Source of the DNA: Yoonia maritima
Lineage (GTDB): Bacteria > Pseudomonadota > Alphaproteobacteria > Rhodobacterales > Rhodobacteraceae
Reading direction: 5' to 3'
Assembly (NCBI RefSeq): GCF_002933395.1
Contig: NZ_PKFN01000007.1
Location: forward strand, 372,001-436,000
DNA length: 64,000 nucleotides
Below the pieces are notes generated by a model. It was given only the letters and a program-made list of their open reading frames with translations. It was not told the origin of the DNA and did no database searches. The position numbers and the translations under genes were made by a program. Below, piece by piece: positions 8,232 through 17,739 of the stretch. Within the stretch, counting starts at the first letter, position 1. Each line of letters starts with the position of its first letter.

Positions 8232-10058
8232 ATGCGTCGTTTATCCACTACCTCTGCCAATCTCGACAACACCAAAGTGCAGGGATGGGATGTGATCCGC
8301 CGCGTTGCGCCGTATTTGTGGCCAGATGGGCAGGCTTGGGTCAAACGCCGCGTCGTGCTAGCGATGGCGGTCCTATTTACCGCTAAGCTCATCGCGGTCA
8401 CGACACCATTGTTTTACAAGCAGGCCGTTGATGCGCTTGCTCCTGAAGGCGCGTCAGCCGCGACATTCATGGGGCTTGGTGCCGTTGGTCTGACGTTGGC
8501 TTATGGTATTGCGCGGCTGATGAACGTTGGCTTTCAGCAGCTACGCGATGTCGTGTTCACTCCCGTAGGGCAGCGCGCGTTGCGGCAGCTCGCGCTTGAG
8601 ACATTCACACATATTCACCGTCTTTCGATGCGTTACCACATCATGCGCAAAACAGGCGGGTTAAGCCGCGCGATTGAACGCGGTGTGAAGGGCGTTGAAT
8701 TTTTGCTTCGCTTTTTGTTGTTCAGCATCGGTCCGCTGGTGCTTGAACTGCTGATGATCGCAGCGGTTCTGTTTTTCCTTTTTGATGTTTGGTACTTAGC
8801 CGTCGTTTTTGTGACGATTGCGCTATATATCACGTTTACATTCAAGGTTACCGAATGGCGGGTGAAGATCCGTAAGGTGATGAATGAACAGGATACGGAC
8901 GCGAACCAAAAGGCGATTGATAGCCTGCTGAATTTTGAAACCGTCAAATACTTTGGTGCCGAAAGATGGGAAGCGGATCGTTACGATAGCGCGATGGCCC
9001 AGTACCAAAAGGCGGCTATTCGTACCAATTATTCTTTGGCGTTCCTGAACTTTGGGCAGTCGTTCCTGATCACCAGTGGCCTTGCTGCGGTTATGGTGAT
9101 GGCGGCGATTGGGGTTGAGCGTGGTGATCTAACCGTCGGCGATTTCGTTATGGTCAACGCTTACATGATCCAAATCACCATGCCGCTGAATTTTCTTGGG
9201 ACTGTGTATCGCGAAATTCGCCAGGCTTTGATCGATATGGGTGATATGTTTGATCTGCTCGAACAACCGGCCGAGGTCCAAGATAAGCCTGATGCCAAGC
9301 CGCTGACTGTAACTGGTGGGCAGGTGACATTGGACAACGTTGCTTTTGGCTATGATGCAGAGCGCCCAATCCTGAAGGGCATTGATTTGCGGGTTGAACC
9401 CGGCCAAACCGTTGCGATTGTTGGATCGTCCGGGTCTGGAAAGTCGACGATTGGGCGGCTTTTGTTCCGGTTCTACGATGTGAACGGTGGTGCCTTGCGT
9501 ATTGACGGCCAAGACGTGCGCGATGTGACCCAAGACAGCCTGCACGCCCAGATCGGTGTCGTGCCGCAGGATACGGTGCTGTTTAACGACACGGTGCATT
9601 ACAACATTGCCTATGGTCGTCCTACGGCTTCCCAGGATGAGATCATCACCGCAGCAAAGGCCGCAAAAATTCACGACTTTATCGTTAGCCTACCAGACGG
9701 CTACCAAACCACGGTTGGCGAGCGGGGTCTGAAACTGTCCGGTGGCGAGAAGCAGCGGGTCGGCATTGCCCGTACCTTGCTAAAGAACCCACCGATCTTG
9801 CTATTGGACGAGGCGACTTCTGCGCTGGATACCCAGACCGAGATGGAAATTCAGGCAGAGCTGAAGGCGATGGGTCAAGGGCGTACCGTCATTACGATTG
9901 CGCACCGCCTATCCACGATTGCCGATGCAGATCAGATCGTTGTCCTTGAAAACGGCGTGATTATTGAGCAGGGCAAACATGATGCGCTGCTGGCGCAGGG
10001 CGGACGTTACGCGAATCTATGGAACCGACAGTCAGAAGAGAGCGTTGCCTTATCGTAG
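8232..10058 (+). CDS. Atm1-type ABC transporter, fused permease and ATPase
   Basis: 608 residues. A six-helix ABC type-1 membrane domain (about 40-330) is followed by an ATPase domain with Walker A 'GSSGSGKST' (about 398-406), the ABC signature 'LSGGEKQR' (about 505-512) and Walker B 'ILLLDEAT' (about 522-529). 'FNFGQSFLITSGLAAVMV' and the surrounding sequence match the Atm1/HMT1 branch, which exports glutathione-linked iron-sulfur or heavy-metal compounds across the inner membrane as a homodimer. It is followed by exoD-like and Bcr genes at short distances. Cargo is inferred from family. Confidence 0.92.
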   Translation: MRRLSTTSANLDNTKVQGWDVIRRVAPYLWPDGQAWVKRRVVLAMAVLFTAKLIAVTTPLFYKQAVDALAPEGASAATFMGLGAVGLTLAYGIARLMNVGFQQLRDVVFTPVGQRALRQLALETFTHIHRLSMRYHIMRKTGGLSRAIERGVKGVEFLLRFLLFSIGPLVLELLMIAAVLFFLFDVWYLAVVFVTIALYITFTFKVTEWRVKIRKVMNEQDTDANQKAIDSLLNFETVKYFGAERWEADRYDSAMAQYQKAAIRTNYSLAFLNFGQSFLITSGLAAVMVMAAIGVERGDLTVGDFVMVNAYMIQITMPLNFLGTVYREIRQALIDMGDMFDLLEQPAEVQDKPDAKPLTVTGGQVTLDNVAFGYDAERPILKGIDLRVEPGQTVAIVGSSGSGKSTIGRLLFRFYDVNGGALRIDGQDVRDVTQDSLHAQIGVVPQDTVLFNDTVHYNIAYGRPTASQDEIITAAKAAKIHDFIVSLPDGYQTTVGERGLKLSGGEKQRVGIARTLLKNPPILLLDEATSALDTQTEMEIQAELKAMGQGRTVITIAHRLSTIADADQIVVLENGVIIEQGKHDALLAQGGRYANLWNRQSEESVALS

Positions 10059-10082
10059 CATCACAATGCGTAGGTAGGCACC

Positions 10083-10682
10083 ATGCAGCAAGAGACACCG
10101 GTTTCAGACATTGTCGATAAAATAGATGAGACAGTGACTGACGATAATGTTAGGGCAGGCGAACTATTAGGTGCGTTTGGGCATAGCGCGCTTTTGCCGA
10201 CATTGATCGTGCCTGCCTTACTGGTCACTTCACCGCTGAGTGCTATTCCGTTCTTTTCATCATTATGCGGGATCGCAATTGTTCTGATTGCGCTGCAAGG
10301 TGTCTTTGGACGCGGACAGCCCTGGCTTCCTGAATTTATATGCAGACGCCCAATTCCTGCTGAAAAAACACATAGGGCGACGAAAACGATGGCGCGTTTG
10401 GCTGGCTGGTTAGATAAGGTCACGCGGCAGCGCCTGCAGTTTCTTGTGGTTGGTCCTGCGCGACCTGTCGTCTATTTTATTTGCGCTTTGGCTGCGTCGA
10501 TGATTCCGCTGCTCGAATTGGTGCCGATGTCATCATCGATGATTGGGGCAGGGGTATCGCTGCTGGCGATTGGTATGCTCGCGCGTGATGGCGTTTTCGC
10601 AGTGGTTGGTTTTTTGTTTGTATGCGTGGCAATGGCTGTGCCTTGGTTCATTTTTGCACAGGGCTCTGCGCTATTGACCTGA
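10083..10682 (+). CDS. ExoD family membrane protein
   Basis: 199 residues. A short soluble N-terminus is followed by 'AFGHSALLPTLIVPALLVTSPLS', then several hydrophobic helices at about 55-75, 125-145, 150-165 and 170-195. This pattern fits ExoD, a family first linked to exopolysaccharide synthesis in rhizobia whose biochemical role is unclear. ATG at 10083 lies 24 bases after the ABC transporter stop, so the two are likely one transcript. No polysaccharide gene is nearby. Confidence 0.85.
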   Translation: MQQETPVSDIVDKIDETVTDDNVRAGELLGAFGHSALLPTLIVPALLVTSPLSAIPFFSSLCGIAIVLIALQGVFGRGQPWLPEFICRRPIPAEKTHRATKTMARLAGWLDKVTRQRLQFLVVGPARPVVYFICALAASMIPLLELVPMSSSMIGAGVSLLAIGMLARDGVFAVVGFLFVCVAMAVPWFIFAQGSALLT

Positions 10683-10742
10683 TTGCCAGTGGGACAGCCC
10701 CCCGATAGCGTAGAGGTGATTCATACAATATCAGGTCTTCCC

Positions 10743-11948
10743 ATGCCCATGTTACGCGCTGCCCTTATTCTGGGGCTTCTTTCTGCTGTTGGTCCGTTTG
10801 CGATCGACATGTATCTACCCGCAATGCCGGCGATCGCTGCATCTTTGAACGCAGATGTTGCGTCTGTACAGTTGACGCTGACATCATATTTCGTTGCCTT
10901 TGGCCTTGCTCAACTGTTCTATGGCCCTTGGGCTGATCAGGTCGGGCGTAAAGTCCCGCTATATGTTGGTATCGGAATTTTTGTCCTTGGTACTATCGGT
11001 TGTGCAATGGCGCCAACGATTGGCTGGCTTATTGCAGCGCGTGCGTTCCAAGGTATGGGGGGCGCCGTATTGATGGTTGTCCCACGTGCAATCGTCCGCG
11101 ATATGCATACCGGTACTGAGGCAACTAAGCTGATGGCGATGATTATGCTGGTGATTTCTGTGTCACCCATGCTGGCTCCGCTTGCGGGGAGTGGTCTGAT
11201 TGTGCTGGGCGATTGGCATATTATCTTCTGGGTGCTGGCCTTTGTGGCGTTGCTTAGCCTAGGCTTAGTTGGCGCTGTGTTGCCGGAAACGCTTCCGGTT
11301 GAGCATCGGGTGAAAGTCAACTTTGCCAATCTTTGGCATGGTACCAAAGTATTATTGCGTGACCCAGTCTTTATGGGGTTAACGTTGATCGGTGGCTTTG
11401 GCTTTTCCAGCTTTATGGTTTTCATCGCCAGCGCTGCCTTTGTTTACACCGAAGAATTCGGCCTAAGCCCAACAGGGTTTAGTGTGGCATTTGCGATCAA
11501 TGCGCTGGGTTTTTTTGGTGCGTCGCAATTGGCGGGGCCTCTTGGGGAAAAATATGGAATTCTGCCTGTGATGCGCTGGGCGGTTATTGGCTTCGCTGGA
11601 TTCGCTGTAACCCTGCTGCTTATCGGGTTTGCCGGTTTCGCGAGCCTCTATGTGATTATCGCTGGGTTGTTCTTGGCCAACGCATGCCTTGGTTTGATTT
11701 TACCAACGACAATGGTTGTCGCGCTCGATCCACATGGAGATATTGCCGGTCTTGCATCCAGTTTGGGTGGAACACTGCAGATGGTGACCGGCGGCGTTAT
11801 GGTGGTTATCACCGGATTGTTCTTTGATGGCACCGCCGTCCCGATGATCGGCGCAATCGCACTATGTGCGGTGTTGGCACTTGTTTTGGCCCTGCGTACC
11901 CTTGGTATCATGGCCCGAGAGGAAGCCTTGGCAGCCTCGGTTGGCTGA
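10743..11948 (+). CDS. Bcr/CflA family multidrug efflux MFS transporter
   Basis: 401 residues with twelve predicted helices. 'GPFAIDMYLPAMPAIA' after the first helix and 'FYGPWADQVGRKVPL' in the 2-3 loop are the signature of the Bcr/CflA drug:H+ antiporters of the inner membrane. ATG at 10743 was preferred over the upstream in-frame TTG at 10683, because the first helix follows at once and AGG lies upstream. A GC-rich terminator follows 25 bases past the stop. Substrate not predictable. Confidence 0.92.
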   Translation: MPMLRAALILGLLSAVGPFAIDMYLPAMPAIAASLNADVASVQLTLTSYFVAFGLAQLFYGPWADQVGRKVPLYVGIGIFVLGTIGCAMAPTIGWLIAARAFQGMGGAVLMVVPRAIVRDMHTGTEATKLMAMIMLVISVSPMLAPLAGSGLIVLGDWHIIFWVLAFVALLSLGLVGAVLPETLPVEHRVKVNFANLWHGTKVLLRDPVFMGLTLIGGFGFSSFMVFIASAAFVYTEEFGLSPTGFSVAFAINALGFFGASQLAGPLGEKYGILPVMRWAVIGFAGFAVTLLLIGFAGFASLYVIIAGLFLANACLGLILPTTMVVALDPHGDIAGLASSLGGTLQMVTGGVMVVITGLFFDGTAVPMIGAIALCAVLALVLALRTLGIMAREEALAASVG

Positions 11949-11973
11949 TAAAATCTCTGTGTAATGTTGATTA

Positions 11974-12000
11974 GGCGCCCCTTGGGGCGCCTTCTTACTT
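11974..12000 (+). terminator. Rho-independent terminator after the Bcr-type gene
   Basis: GGCGCCCC and GGGGCGCC pair perfectly over a two-base gap (a tetraloop once strained pairs open) and are followed by TTCTTACTT. Confidence 0.85.
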
Positions 12001-12071
12001 GTCCATCTGGCCCGCTTCACGATATGAACGCAAAAACAGAATATCGCGTTTTGCGTTAATTGGGGGCCAAG

Positions 12072-12728
12072 GTGAGCAACTCGGACAGTTTTATCGATGA
12101 AGTCACCGACGAGGTGAAGCGCGACAGGCTCTATGCACAAATGCGGAAATACGGCCCCATTGCCGTCGCTGTGGTGCTTGCGATTGTTGGTGGCGCGGCG
12201 TGGACTGAATATAGGTCGGCCCAAGACCAAGCCCGCGCAGAGGCCGCAGGTGATGCAATTTTTGATGCATTGGAAGAAACTGATGCCGAAGCCCGTGCCG
12301 CAGTGTTTGCCGATCTGCCTATTGAAGGTGATGCAACTGCGATTGCTGCACTGATGGCTGCATCATCCCAAGTCGATGCTGGCGAATTGGATTCGGCTGC
12401 GTCAATTTTGACCGCTTTAGCCGCTGATGATACGGCGCCAGAAATGTATCGTGATTTGGCCGCTTTAAAGGCCGCTATGCTGCCCAATGACGATACAGCT
12501 GCTAAGATCGCAGCGCTTGAACCTTTGGCGCGTCCGGGTCAGCCATATTATCTGCTTGCCATGGAACAAATTGCTTACGCAAACCTTGAAGGTGGGGACA
12601 CGGATGCTGCAATCGCAGTATTTCGTCAGATCGAAGAAGATGCTGCATCATCACGGGGCTTGCGTGAACGCGTGCAAAATTTGATGATCGCTTTGGGCGA
12701 ACCAATGCCCGAGCCAGTAGCGCAATAA
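12072..12728 (+). CDS. YfgM-like tetratricopeptide protein
   Basis: 218 residues. A cytoplasmic N-terminus with 'DSFIDEVTDEVKRDRLY' precedes one membrane helix (about 33-52, 'AVAVVLAIVGGAAW'), followed by an alanine-rich helical repeat region with tetratricopeptide character. This is the layout of YfgM/TPR_21 proteins, which associate with the SecYEG translocon and periplasmic chaperones. GTG at 12072 was chosen for its spacing from GGGGG at 12062-12066. It stands directly before the BamB-like gene, the usual order in proteobacteria where yfgM-bamB-der are adjacent, as here. Confidence 0.85.
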   Translation: MSNSDSFIDEVTDEVKRDRLYAQMRKYGPIAVAVVLAIVGGAAWTEYRSAQDQARAEAAGDAIFDALEETDAEARAAVFADLPIEGDATAIAALMAASSQVDAGELDSAASILTALAADDTAPEMYRDLAALKAAMLPNDDTAAKIAALEPLARPGQPYYLLAMEQIAYANLEGGDTDAAIAVFRQIEEDAASSRGLRERVQNLMIALGEPMPEPVAQ

Positions 12729-12748
12729 TACTTGGATTGGAACGCACC

Positions 12749-14044
12749 GTGACGGCAAAAACAATTCTCGGCGCGAGCCTTGCAATCGCGCTTTTGGCTG
12801 CTTGTGGCGAAGAAGACGTGATCCTCCCCGGAGAGCGGTTTGCACTACGAGATACGCCTGTATTCGAAAACACTGTACAACCCATTAGTCTTCCACAGGC
12901 ACGGGCGAATGCCGATTGGACTGACCGTAATGGTGGTCCTTCGCATCAGATTACGCACCCAGCGCTTGGTGCGACGCTTACACCTTTGTTTACTGCTCCG
13001 ATTGGAGCAGGTGACAGCCGTCGTGCCCGAATTACAGCAGAGCCCGTTGTCGCAGGTGGGATTGTCTATACAGTCGATGCACGCGCAACTGTAACCGCAA
13101 CGACTGTAGATGGCCGCACTTTGTGGTCGCGTGACCTGACACCAGCCCGCGCACGCACTGCTGATGCGTCTGGGGGCGCGGTTATGGTCGGCGGCGGACG
13201 GGTTTATGCAACCACCGGATTTGGAGAGATCACATCGCTTGATGCCGCGACTGGCGCGACTGTCTGGGTGCAGGACCTTGATGCGCCGGTAAACGCGTCG
13301 GCGACATTGCGTGGTGATCTGGTTTATGTCGTTGGACGTGATAGCACGGCTTGGGCATTGGATGTGAACGACGGCCGCATTCGCTGGCAGCAAAATGGCA
13401 CGCCTTCGGTTGCGAATTTTGATAGTGGCGCGTCACCTGCTGTTTCGGGTGATACGGTTATCTTGCCATTCCCATCAGGTGAAGTCATCGCAACTTATCC
13501 AGCTGGCGGTATTCGTCGCTGGTCCGCGGTCGTTTCTGGTGATCGCCTCGGCCGCGCCGCATCGTTGGTCAGCGATATCGCAGGTGATCCAGTGATCGCG
13601 GGCAACCGTGTTTATGTCGGGAACTTTGGTGGCCGAATCGTTGCGCTCAATTTGAAGGACGGAAGTCGCATTTGGACTGCATCCGAGGGCGCGCTTAGCC
13701 CTGTATGGCCGGTTGGTGATGCCGTTTTCGTTGTCAATGACCTGAACGAACTTGTGCGCCTAGACGCCGAAACAGGGAACCCAGTTTGGCGCGTCGATCT
13801 GCCAAACTTTACCGAGGGCAAAACAAGCCGTCAGCGCCGTGTTTATGCACATTATGGCCCTGTTCTGGCTGGTGGACGTCTGATTGTGACATCTTCAGAT
13901 GGCTTTATCCGACAGTTTGATCCGACCTCTGGTGCGCTCATTGGGACCATTGATTTACCCGGTGGCGCGGCGTCTGCACCTGTTGTTGCTGGGCAAACGC
14001 TGTATGTTGTCAGCAAAGACGGCAAATTGCATGCTTTCCGTTAG
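12749..14044 (+). CDS. bamB: BamB-like PQQ beta-propeller lipoprotein
   Basis: 431 residues. The N-terminus is a lipoprotein signal with lipobox 'LLAAC' (Cys about residue 19). The body holds repeated propeller strands such as '[21 protein letters not shown]' -like blocks (VY...G.v.ALdA.tG.) typical of PQQ-like proteins. BamB is an outer-membrane lipoprotein that helps BamA insert beta-barrels. Position between the YfgM-like gene and der supports the name. GTG at 12749, with GGAA six bases upstream, is the likely start. It is longer at the N-terminus than the E. coli protein (about 390). Confidence 0.88.
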   Translation: MTAKTILGASLAIALLAACGEEDVILPGERFALRDTPVFENTVQPISLPQARANADWTDRNGGPSHQITHPALGATLTPLFTAPIGAGDSRRARITAEPVVAGGIVYTVDARATVTATTVDGRTLWSRDLTPARARTADASGGAVMVGGGRVYATTGFGEITSLDAATGATVWVQDLDAPVNASATLRGDLVYVVGRDSTAWALDVNDGRIRWQQNGTPSVANFDSGASPAVSGDTVILPFPSGEVIATYPAGGIRRWSAVVSGDRLGRAASLVSDIAGDPVIAGNRVYVGNFGGRIVALNLKDGSRIWTASEGALSPVWPVGDAVFVVNDLNELVRLDAETGNPVWRVDLPNFTEGKTSRQRRVYAHYGPVLAGGRLIVTSSDGFIRQFDPTSGALIGTIDLPGGAASAPVVAGQTLYVVSKDGKLHAFR

Positions 14045-14094
14045 GCGCTGATTGGTGTATCGGCGGGCCTCAACATCCGTCAGGAGCCGAAAAG

Positions 14095-15552
14095 ATGAGT
14101 TTTACCCTTGCTATTGTGGGTCGTCCCAATGTGGGCAAGTCCACGCTGTTCAACCGTTTGGTTGGCAAAAAGCTGGCTTTGGTCGATGACCAGCCGGGGG
14201 TAACGCGCGACCTACGCGAAGGCGAGGGGCGGATCGCTGATCTACGATTCACCGTGATCGACAGTGCGGGTCTGGAAGAAGCCACCGACGACAGCCTTCA
14301 GGGCCGTATGCGCCGCCTTACAGAACGCGCCGTTGAAATGGCTGACGTCTGCCTGTTCATGATTGATGCCCGTGCGGGTGTTCTACCTGCCGATATGGTT
14401 TTCGCCGAAATCCTGCGTAAGAAAAACGCAAACGTCATCCTTGCCGCGAATAAGGGCGAAGGCAAAGCCGCCGATGCAACAATCCTAGAGGCTTATTCGC
14501 TTGGCCTTGGCGAACCAATCCGCATGTCTGCGGAGCATGGCGAAGGCATGGGCGAATTGATGGATATGTTGCGCCCGATCTATGACGAACACGAAGAACG
14601 CGCTGCCGCTGACGCGCCAGAGGTTGATGTCGACGTTGGTGAAGACGACGAAGACGCCCCACGTGTTCCAACAAATGCCAAGCCGCTTCAGATCGCTGTT
14701 GTTGGTCGTCCAAACGCGGGCAAGTCCACGCTGATCAACAAGATCATCGGCGAAGAGCGCCTGCTGACCGGCCCAGAGGCTGGTATCACCCGCGATGCGA
14801 TTTCCGTCCAGCAAGACTGGGGCGGGGTGCCCATGCGGATATTTGACACCGCTGGTATGCGTAAAAAGGCCAAGGTTCAGGAAAAGCTAGAAAAGCTGTC
14901 GGTTTCCGATGGTCTGCGCGCTGTTAAATTCGCCGAAGTTGTCGTTGTCCTGTTGGACGTTGAAATCCCGTTTGAGCAGCAAGATCTGCGCATCGCCGAT
15001 TTGGCCGAGCGCGAAGGCCGAGCCGTGGTTGTTGCGGTGAACAAGTGGGACATCGAAGACGAAAAGCAAACAAAGCTGAAAGAACTGCGCGAAAGCTTTG
15101 AACGTCACTTGCCACAGCTGCGCGGTGCGCCACTGGTGACTGTGTCTGCGAAGACAGGCAAGGGGATTGATCGTTTGCAGCAGGCCATCATGCGCGCCCA
15201 TGATGTCTGGAACCGCCGCGTGAGCACCGCGAACTTGAACCGCTGGCTTGTTGGGATGCTGGAACAGCACCCGCCACCCGCGCCGGGCGGTAAGCGCATC
15301 AAGATGCGTTACATGACCCAAGTAAAGACGCGTCCGCCAGCGTTTGTTGTGATGACCTCGCACCCAGATTTGATGCCGGAAAGCTATAAGCGTTATCTTA
15401 TCAATGGCTTGCGTGTCGACTTTGATATGCCGGGTACGCCAATTCGCCTGTACCTGCGCGATCAGGGCGACAAGAACCCATACAAAGACAAGAAGTCTTC
15501 GCAGCCTTCACGTCTATCGAAGCACCTTAAGAAGGGACCGAGTGACCGCTAG
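14095..15552 (+). CDS. der: Ribosome biogenesis GTPase Der (EngA)
   Basis: 485 residues with two tandem GTPase domains: first G1 loop 'GRPNVGKS' at 9-16, second 'GRPNAGKS' near 204-211, and G3 motifs 'DSAG' and 'DTAGM'. A KH-like domain fills the last 120 residues. Der binds the 50S subunit and is needed for its late assembly. An acidic linker rich in Asp/Glu (about 165-190) joins the two domains. Its last 26 bases overlap the convergent gene at 15527. Confidence 0.97.
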   Translation: MSFTLAIVGRPNVGKSTLFNRLVGKKLALVDDQPGVTRDLREGEGRIADLRFTVIDSAGLEEATDDSLQGRMRRLTERAVEMADVCLFMIDARAGVLPADMVFAEILRKKNANVILAANKGEGKAADATILEAYSLGLGEPIRMSAEHGEGMGELMDMLRPIYDEHEERAAADAPEVDVDVGEDDEDAPRVPTNAKPLQIAVVGRPNAGKSTLINKIIGEERLLTGPEAGITRDAISVQQDWGGVPMRIFDTAGMRKKAKVQEKLEKLSVSDGLRAVKFAEVVVVLLDVEIPFEQQDLRIADLAEREGRAVVVAVNKWDIEDEKQTKLKELRESFERHLPQLRGAPLVTVSAKTGKGIDRLQQAIMRAHDVWNRRVSTANLNRWLVGMLEQHPPPAPGGKRIKMRYMTQVKTRPPAFVVMTSHPDLMPESYKRYLINGLRVDFDMPGTPIRLYLRDQGDKNPYKDKKSSQPSRLSKHLKKGPSDR

Positions 15553-15991
15553 ACGCGACGCTTAGTCCCAACAACACCACCGCCCCGATGCCTGCCAGAA
15601 TGCTGACACCAAGAGGGGCGGTGCCGTTTGCGACAACAATACCCACCAGCGCCCAAACCACAGCAAGCCCATAGGCTGGCCTGCGGCTATGGCGCATGGT
15701 CGCCAGTGCGACAATTCCCTGTGTTCGCCGGAGCTCATCGATCTCGTCTTGCAGGTTTCGAATCTGCTGAGTGAGATGTTTGATGGCGCCGATTTCTGTC
15801 AGCATTTTATTAGAAAATTCGTTTAAAACCGCGTCGCATGCCTTATTTTGAATTGATCTACGCTCGCTTGAAGAGTTATTCACCAGACCTGCTAAATCCG
15901 TAAAGAGGTTGGCGTTGCGGCTAGAGATTGTGACGAGCCGCTCATATCCAGATTTCGCATAGTTGGTTGACAGCGATTGATCGCATGTCAA
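15527..15991 (-). CDS. Hypothetical protein with coiled coil and two C-terminal membrane helices
   Basis: 154 residues. A hydrophilic N-terminal half contains a helical/coiled-coil stretch ('[17 protein letters not shown]', about 73-90), then two hydrophobic helices (about 105-123 and 126-146) end the protein. No named family is recognised. The likely start is TTG at 15991, without a strong ribosome site, so the true start is uncertain. The 3' end overlaps der by 26 bases on the opposite strand. Confidence 0.6.
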   Translation of the reverse strand: MTCDQSLSTNYAKSGYERLVTISSRNANLFTDLAGLVNNSSSERRSIQNKACDAVLNEFSNKMLTEIGAIKHLTQQIRNLQDEIDELRRTQGIVALATMRHSRRPAYGLAVVWALVGIVVANGTAPLGVSILAGIGAVVLLGLSVASSGHSVPS

Positions 15992-16011
15992 ATCCGCTTG
16001 CTTAAACCTGC

Positions 16012-16058
16012 ATCAAAGCCGCCCTTTACGACAATTTGTATAAAGAGCCGGCTTTGAT
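16012..16058. repeat. Strong 47-base interrupted inverted repeat
   Basis: ATCAAAGCCG (16012-16021) pairs perfectly with CGGCTTTGAT (16049-16058); inside, CTTTA and TAAAG can extend the stem. No T-run flanks it on either strand, so it is not a classical terminator. It lies between two minus-strand genes. Confidence 0.65.
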
Positions 16059-16140
16059 GAACTATCCGAAAATAAGGCCAGTGTTGTAACGTGATGCCAA
16101 CATCCATCCGAAATCCAACATTCCCTTATCTTCCACCCGC

Positions 16141-17739
16141 TTAGTCCAGACTGTTCAGGACGTCCTGGATTTCATTGAGGTTCTGGACGGCGCGTTGCAC
16201 GTCGCTCATCTCGCCCCGTTCGATGGCAAGGTTCCAACGCAGCTGGTTGAAGTTCGCAGCCTCTGCCAGTTTTGTTGCATCATCAAATGATATGTCACCC
16301 GTTTGGTAGGCGGCGGCAGCGGAATAGGCGGCCAGCGTTATCTCGGCGGCAGTGCGCGCGCTTTCGGCATGCTTCATGAAAGTGGTTCTGCAATAGGCCG
16401 GATCAAACGCTGTGTCCGCATTGGTAGATGGTGCGGCTTTGGTGTCCAAAGCGGCGACAAAGACGGCGCCCGCTTGAAAAGCCTGGTAATTGTCCATTGG
16501 CACGCCAACGGCCACGGCACCTTCGGACACGGCAAGACCGATCGGGTCGTATTCCTCGACCATGCCGATGTTCCCATCCAGAAGCACATCCTGCGTGTCC
16601 CGGTCAAAAGTGATCAGACGGTCCCCTTGATATGTTGCCGCATATGCGGTCGTTAGCGCGACCTCTGTGCCAAAGCTTTCCTGTCGTGCCGTATCAGAGG
16701 GGCGGAACTCTGAAACGAGGGTCCTGTCGCGCAGGTCATAGATGTATGCCGCGCCGCGCGGATCATGGTTTTCTGAGTTCACGCCGCGTAGGGCCAAGGC
16801 CTCGGCACTCAGTGCTACGGGTGAGCCAATCATCAGGTGGAAGTCATGTAGTGCAATCGCCTGTCCGAACTGGGTTTCGTACCAGTTCTCTGGTTCAATT
16901 GTCTGCACGAGCCGTCCAGTGCATGTGTCAAAGACCTGCACGGCGGTGGTGTAGACGCCGTACTCATAACTATTGATCGCGATTTCATGGCTCCGACCGA
17001 TCACGGCATACTGGTCGCTTAATGCAACGGACAAGACATCGGCCATCCGAATGTCAGTGCGGTCAGCCGCGATGCGCACCATTTTATCCGGCTCTTCCAG
17101 ATCGAAGAGATAGGATTGTTCATAGCCCACCCGTGGGTGAGTATTGCCCACGCCGATCAGGGCTTGTGTTTCGGACAGGGCGATATTTGCCCCGAACCAG
17201 GCGGCATGAACCATATCGGGGTTAGAGAACCGGTGCACGAATTCGCCTGTGTTCAAGTCAAACAAGTAAGCAGCGCCATCCGTCTGTGCCGCACTTGGTG
17301 CGCCAATGAGCACGTATTTGCTGTTCATAGCGACAGCACTGCCAAATCCGGGGCTGTAGTTCACATAGCCGTCGTGCAACCGCTCTGTTGGTGCTGTCTC
17401 ATCGACAGTTTCGGGCATTCTGAATGTCTGTAGCAGCGTGCCATCGCGGGTGTCGATGAGATAAGCGAGGCCCGCCTCACCGATGTTCTTGTAGTCGTGA
17501 TCGGCCTCTTGGGCCCCGACAAGCAGCAGATGACCGCGCAAGGCGACCGCGCTGCCAAATTGATCCTGTTGCGCAATCAGACTGCCATAGTCATGTTCGC
17601 CCAACGCCAGCGCAGGACTGTAGATCGCCCGCACGTTTTCGTTGTGTGCGATCGGTGGCTGCTTAGGCAGCGAGATGTAATAATAGGTGCCGCCGCCAAG
17701 GGCTGCCATTGCGATCAGTGGAAGGATAACGTTTTTCAT
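16141..17739 (-). CDS. Exported beta-propeller protein with FG-GAP/PQQ-like repeats
   Basis: 532 residues. A short N-terminal hydrophobic segment (about 3-22) serves as signal or anchor. Repeats of the form 'FGSAVAL....LLVGAQ....G.AYLID..DGTLLQTF' recur about six times between residues 55 and 440 ('FGSAVAMNSKYVLIGAP', 'FGANIALSETQALIGVG', 'FGQAIALHDFHLMIGSP', 'FGTEVALTTAYAATY'), matching the FG-GAP blades of integrin-like propellers. A helical tail (about 455-532) follows. Such proteins are extracytoplasmic and often bind ligands or partners; no enzymatic motif is seen. The function is unknown. Confidence 0.8.
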   Translation of the reverse strand: MKNVILPLIAMAALGGGTYYYISLPKQPPIAHNENVRAIYSPALALGEHDYGSLIAQQDQFGSAVALRGHLLLVGAQEADHDYKNIGEAGLAYLIDTRDGTLLQTFRMPETVDETAPTERLHDGYVNYSPGFGSAVAMNSKYVLIGAPSAAQTDGAAYLFDLNTGEFVHRFSNPDMVHAAWFGANIALSETQALIGVGNTHPRVGYEQSYLFDLEEPDKMVRIAADRTDIRMADVLSVALSDQYAVIGRSHEIAINSYEYGVYTTAVQVFDTCTGRLVQTIEPENWYETQFGQAIALHDFHLMIGSPVALSAEALALRGVNSENHDPRGAAYIYDLRDRTLVSEFRPSDTARQESFGTEVALTTAYAATYQGDRLITFDRDTQDVLLDGNIGMVEEYDPIGLAVSEGAVAVGVPMDNYQAFQAGAVFVAALDTKAAPSTNADTAFDPAYCRTTFMKHAESARTAAEITLAAYSAAAAYQTGDISFDDATKLAEAANFNQLRWNLAIERGEMSDVQRAVQNLNEIQDVLNSLD

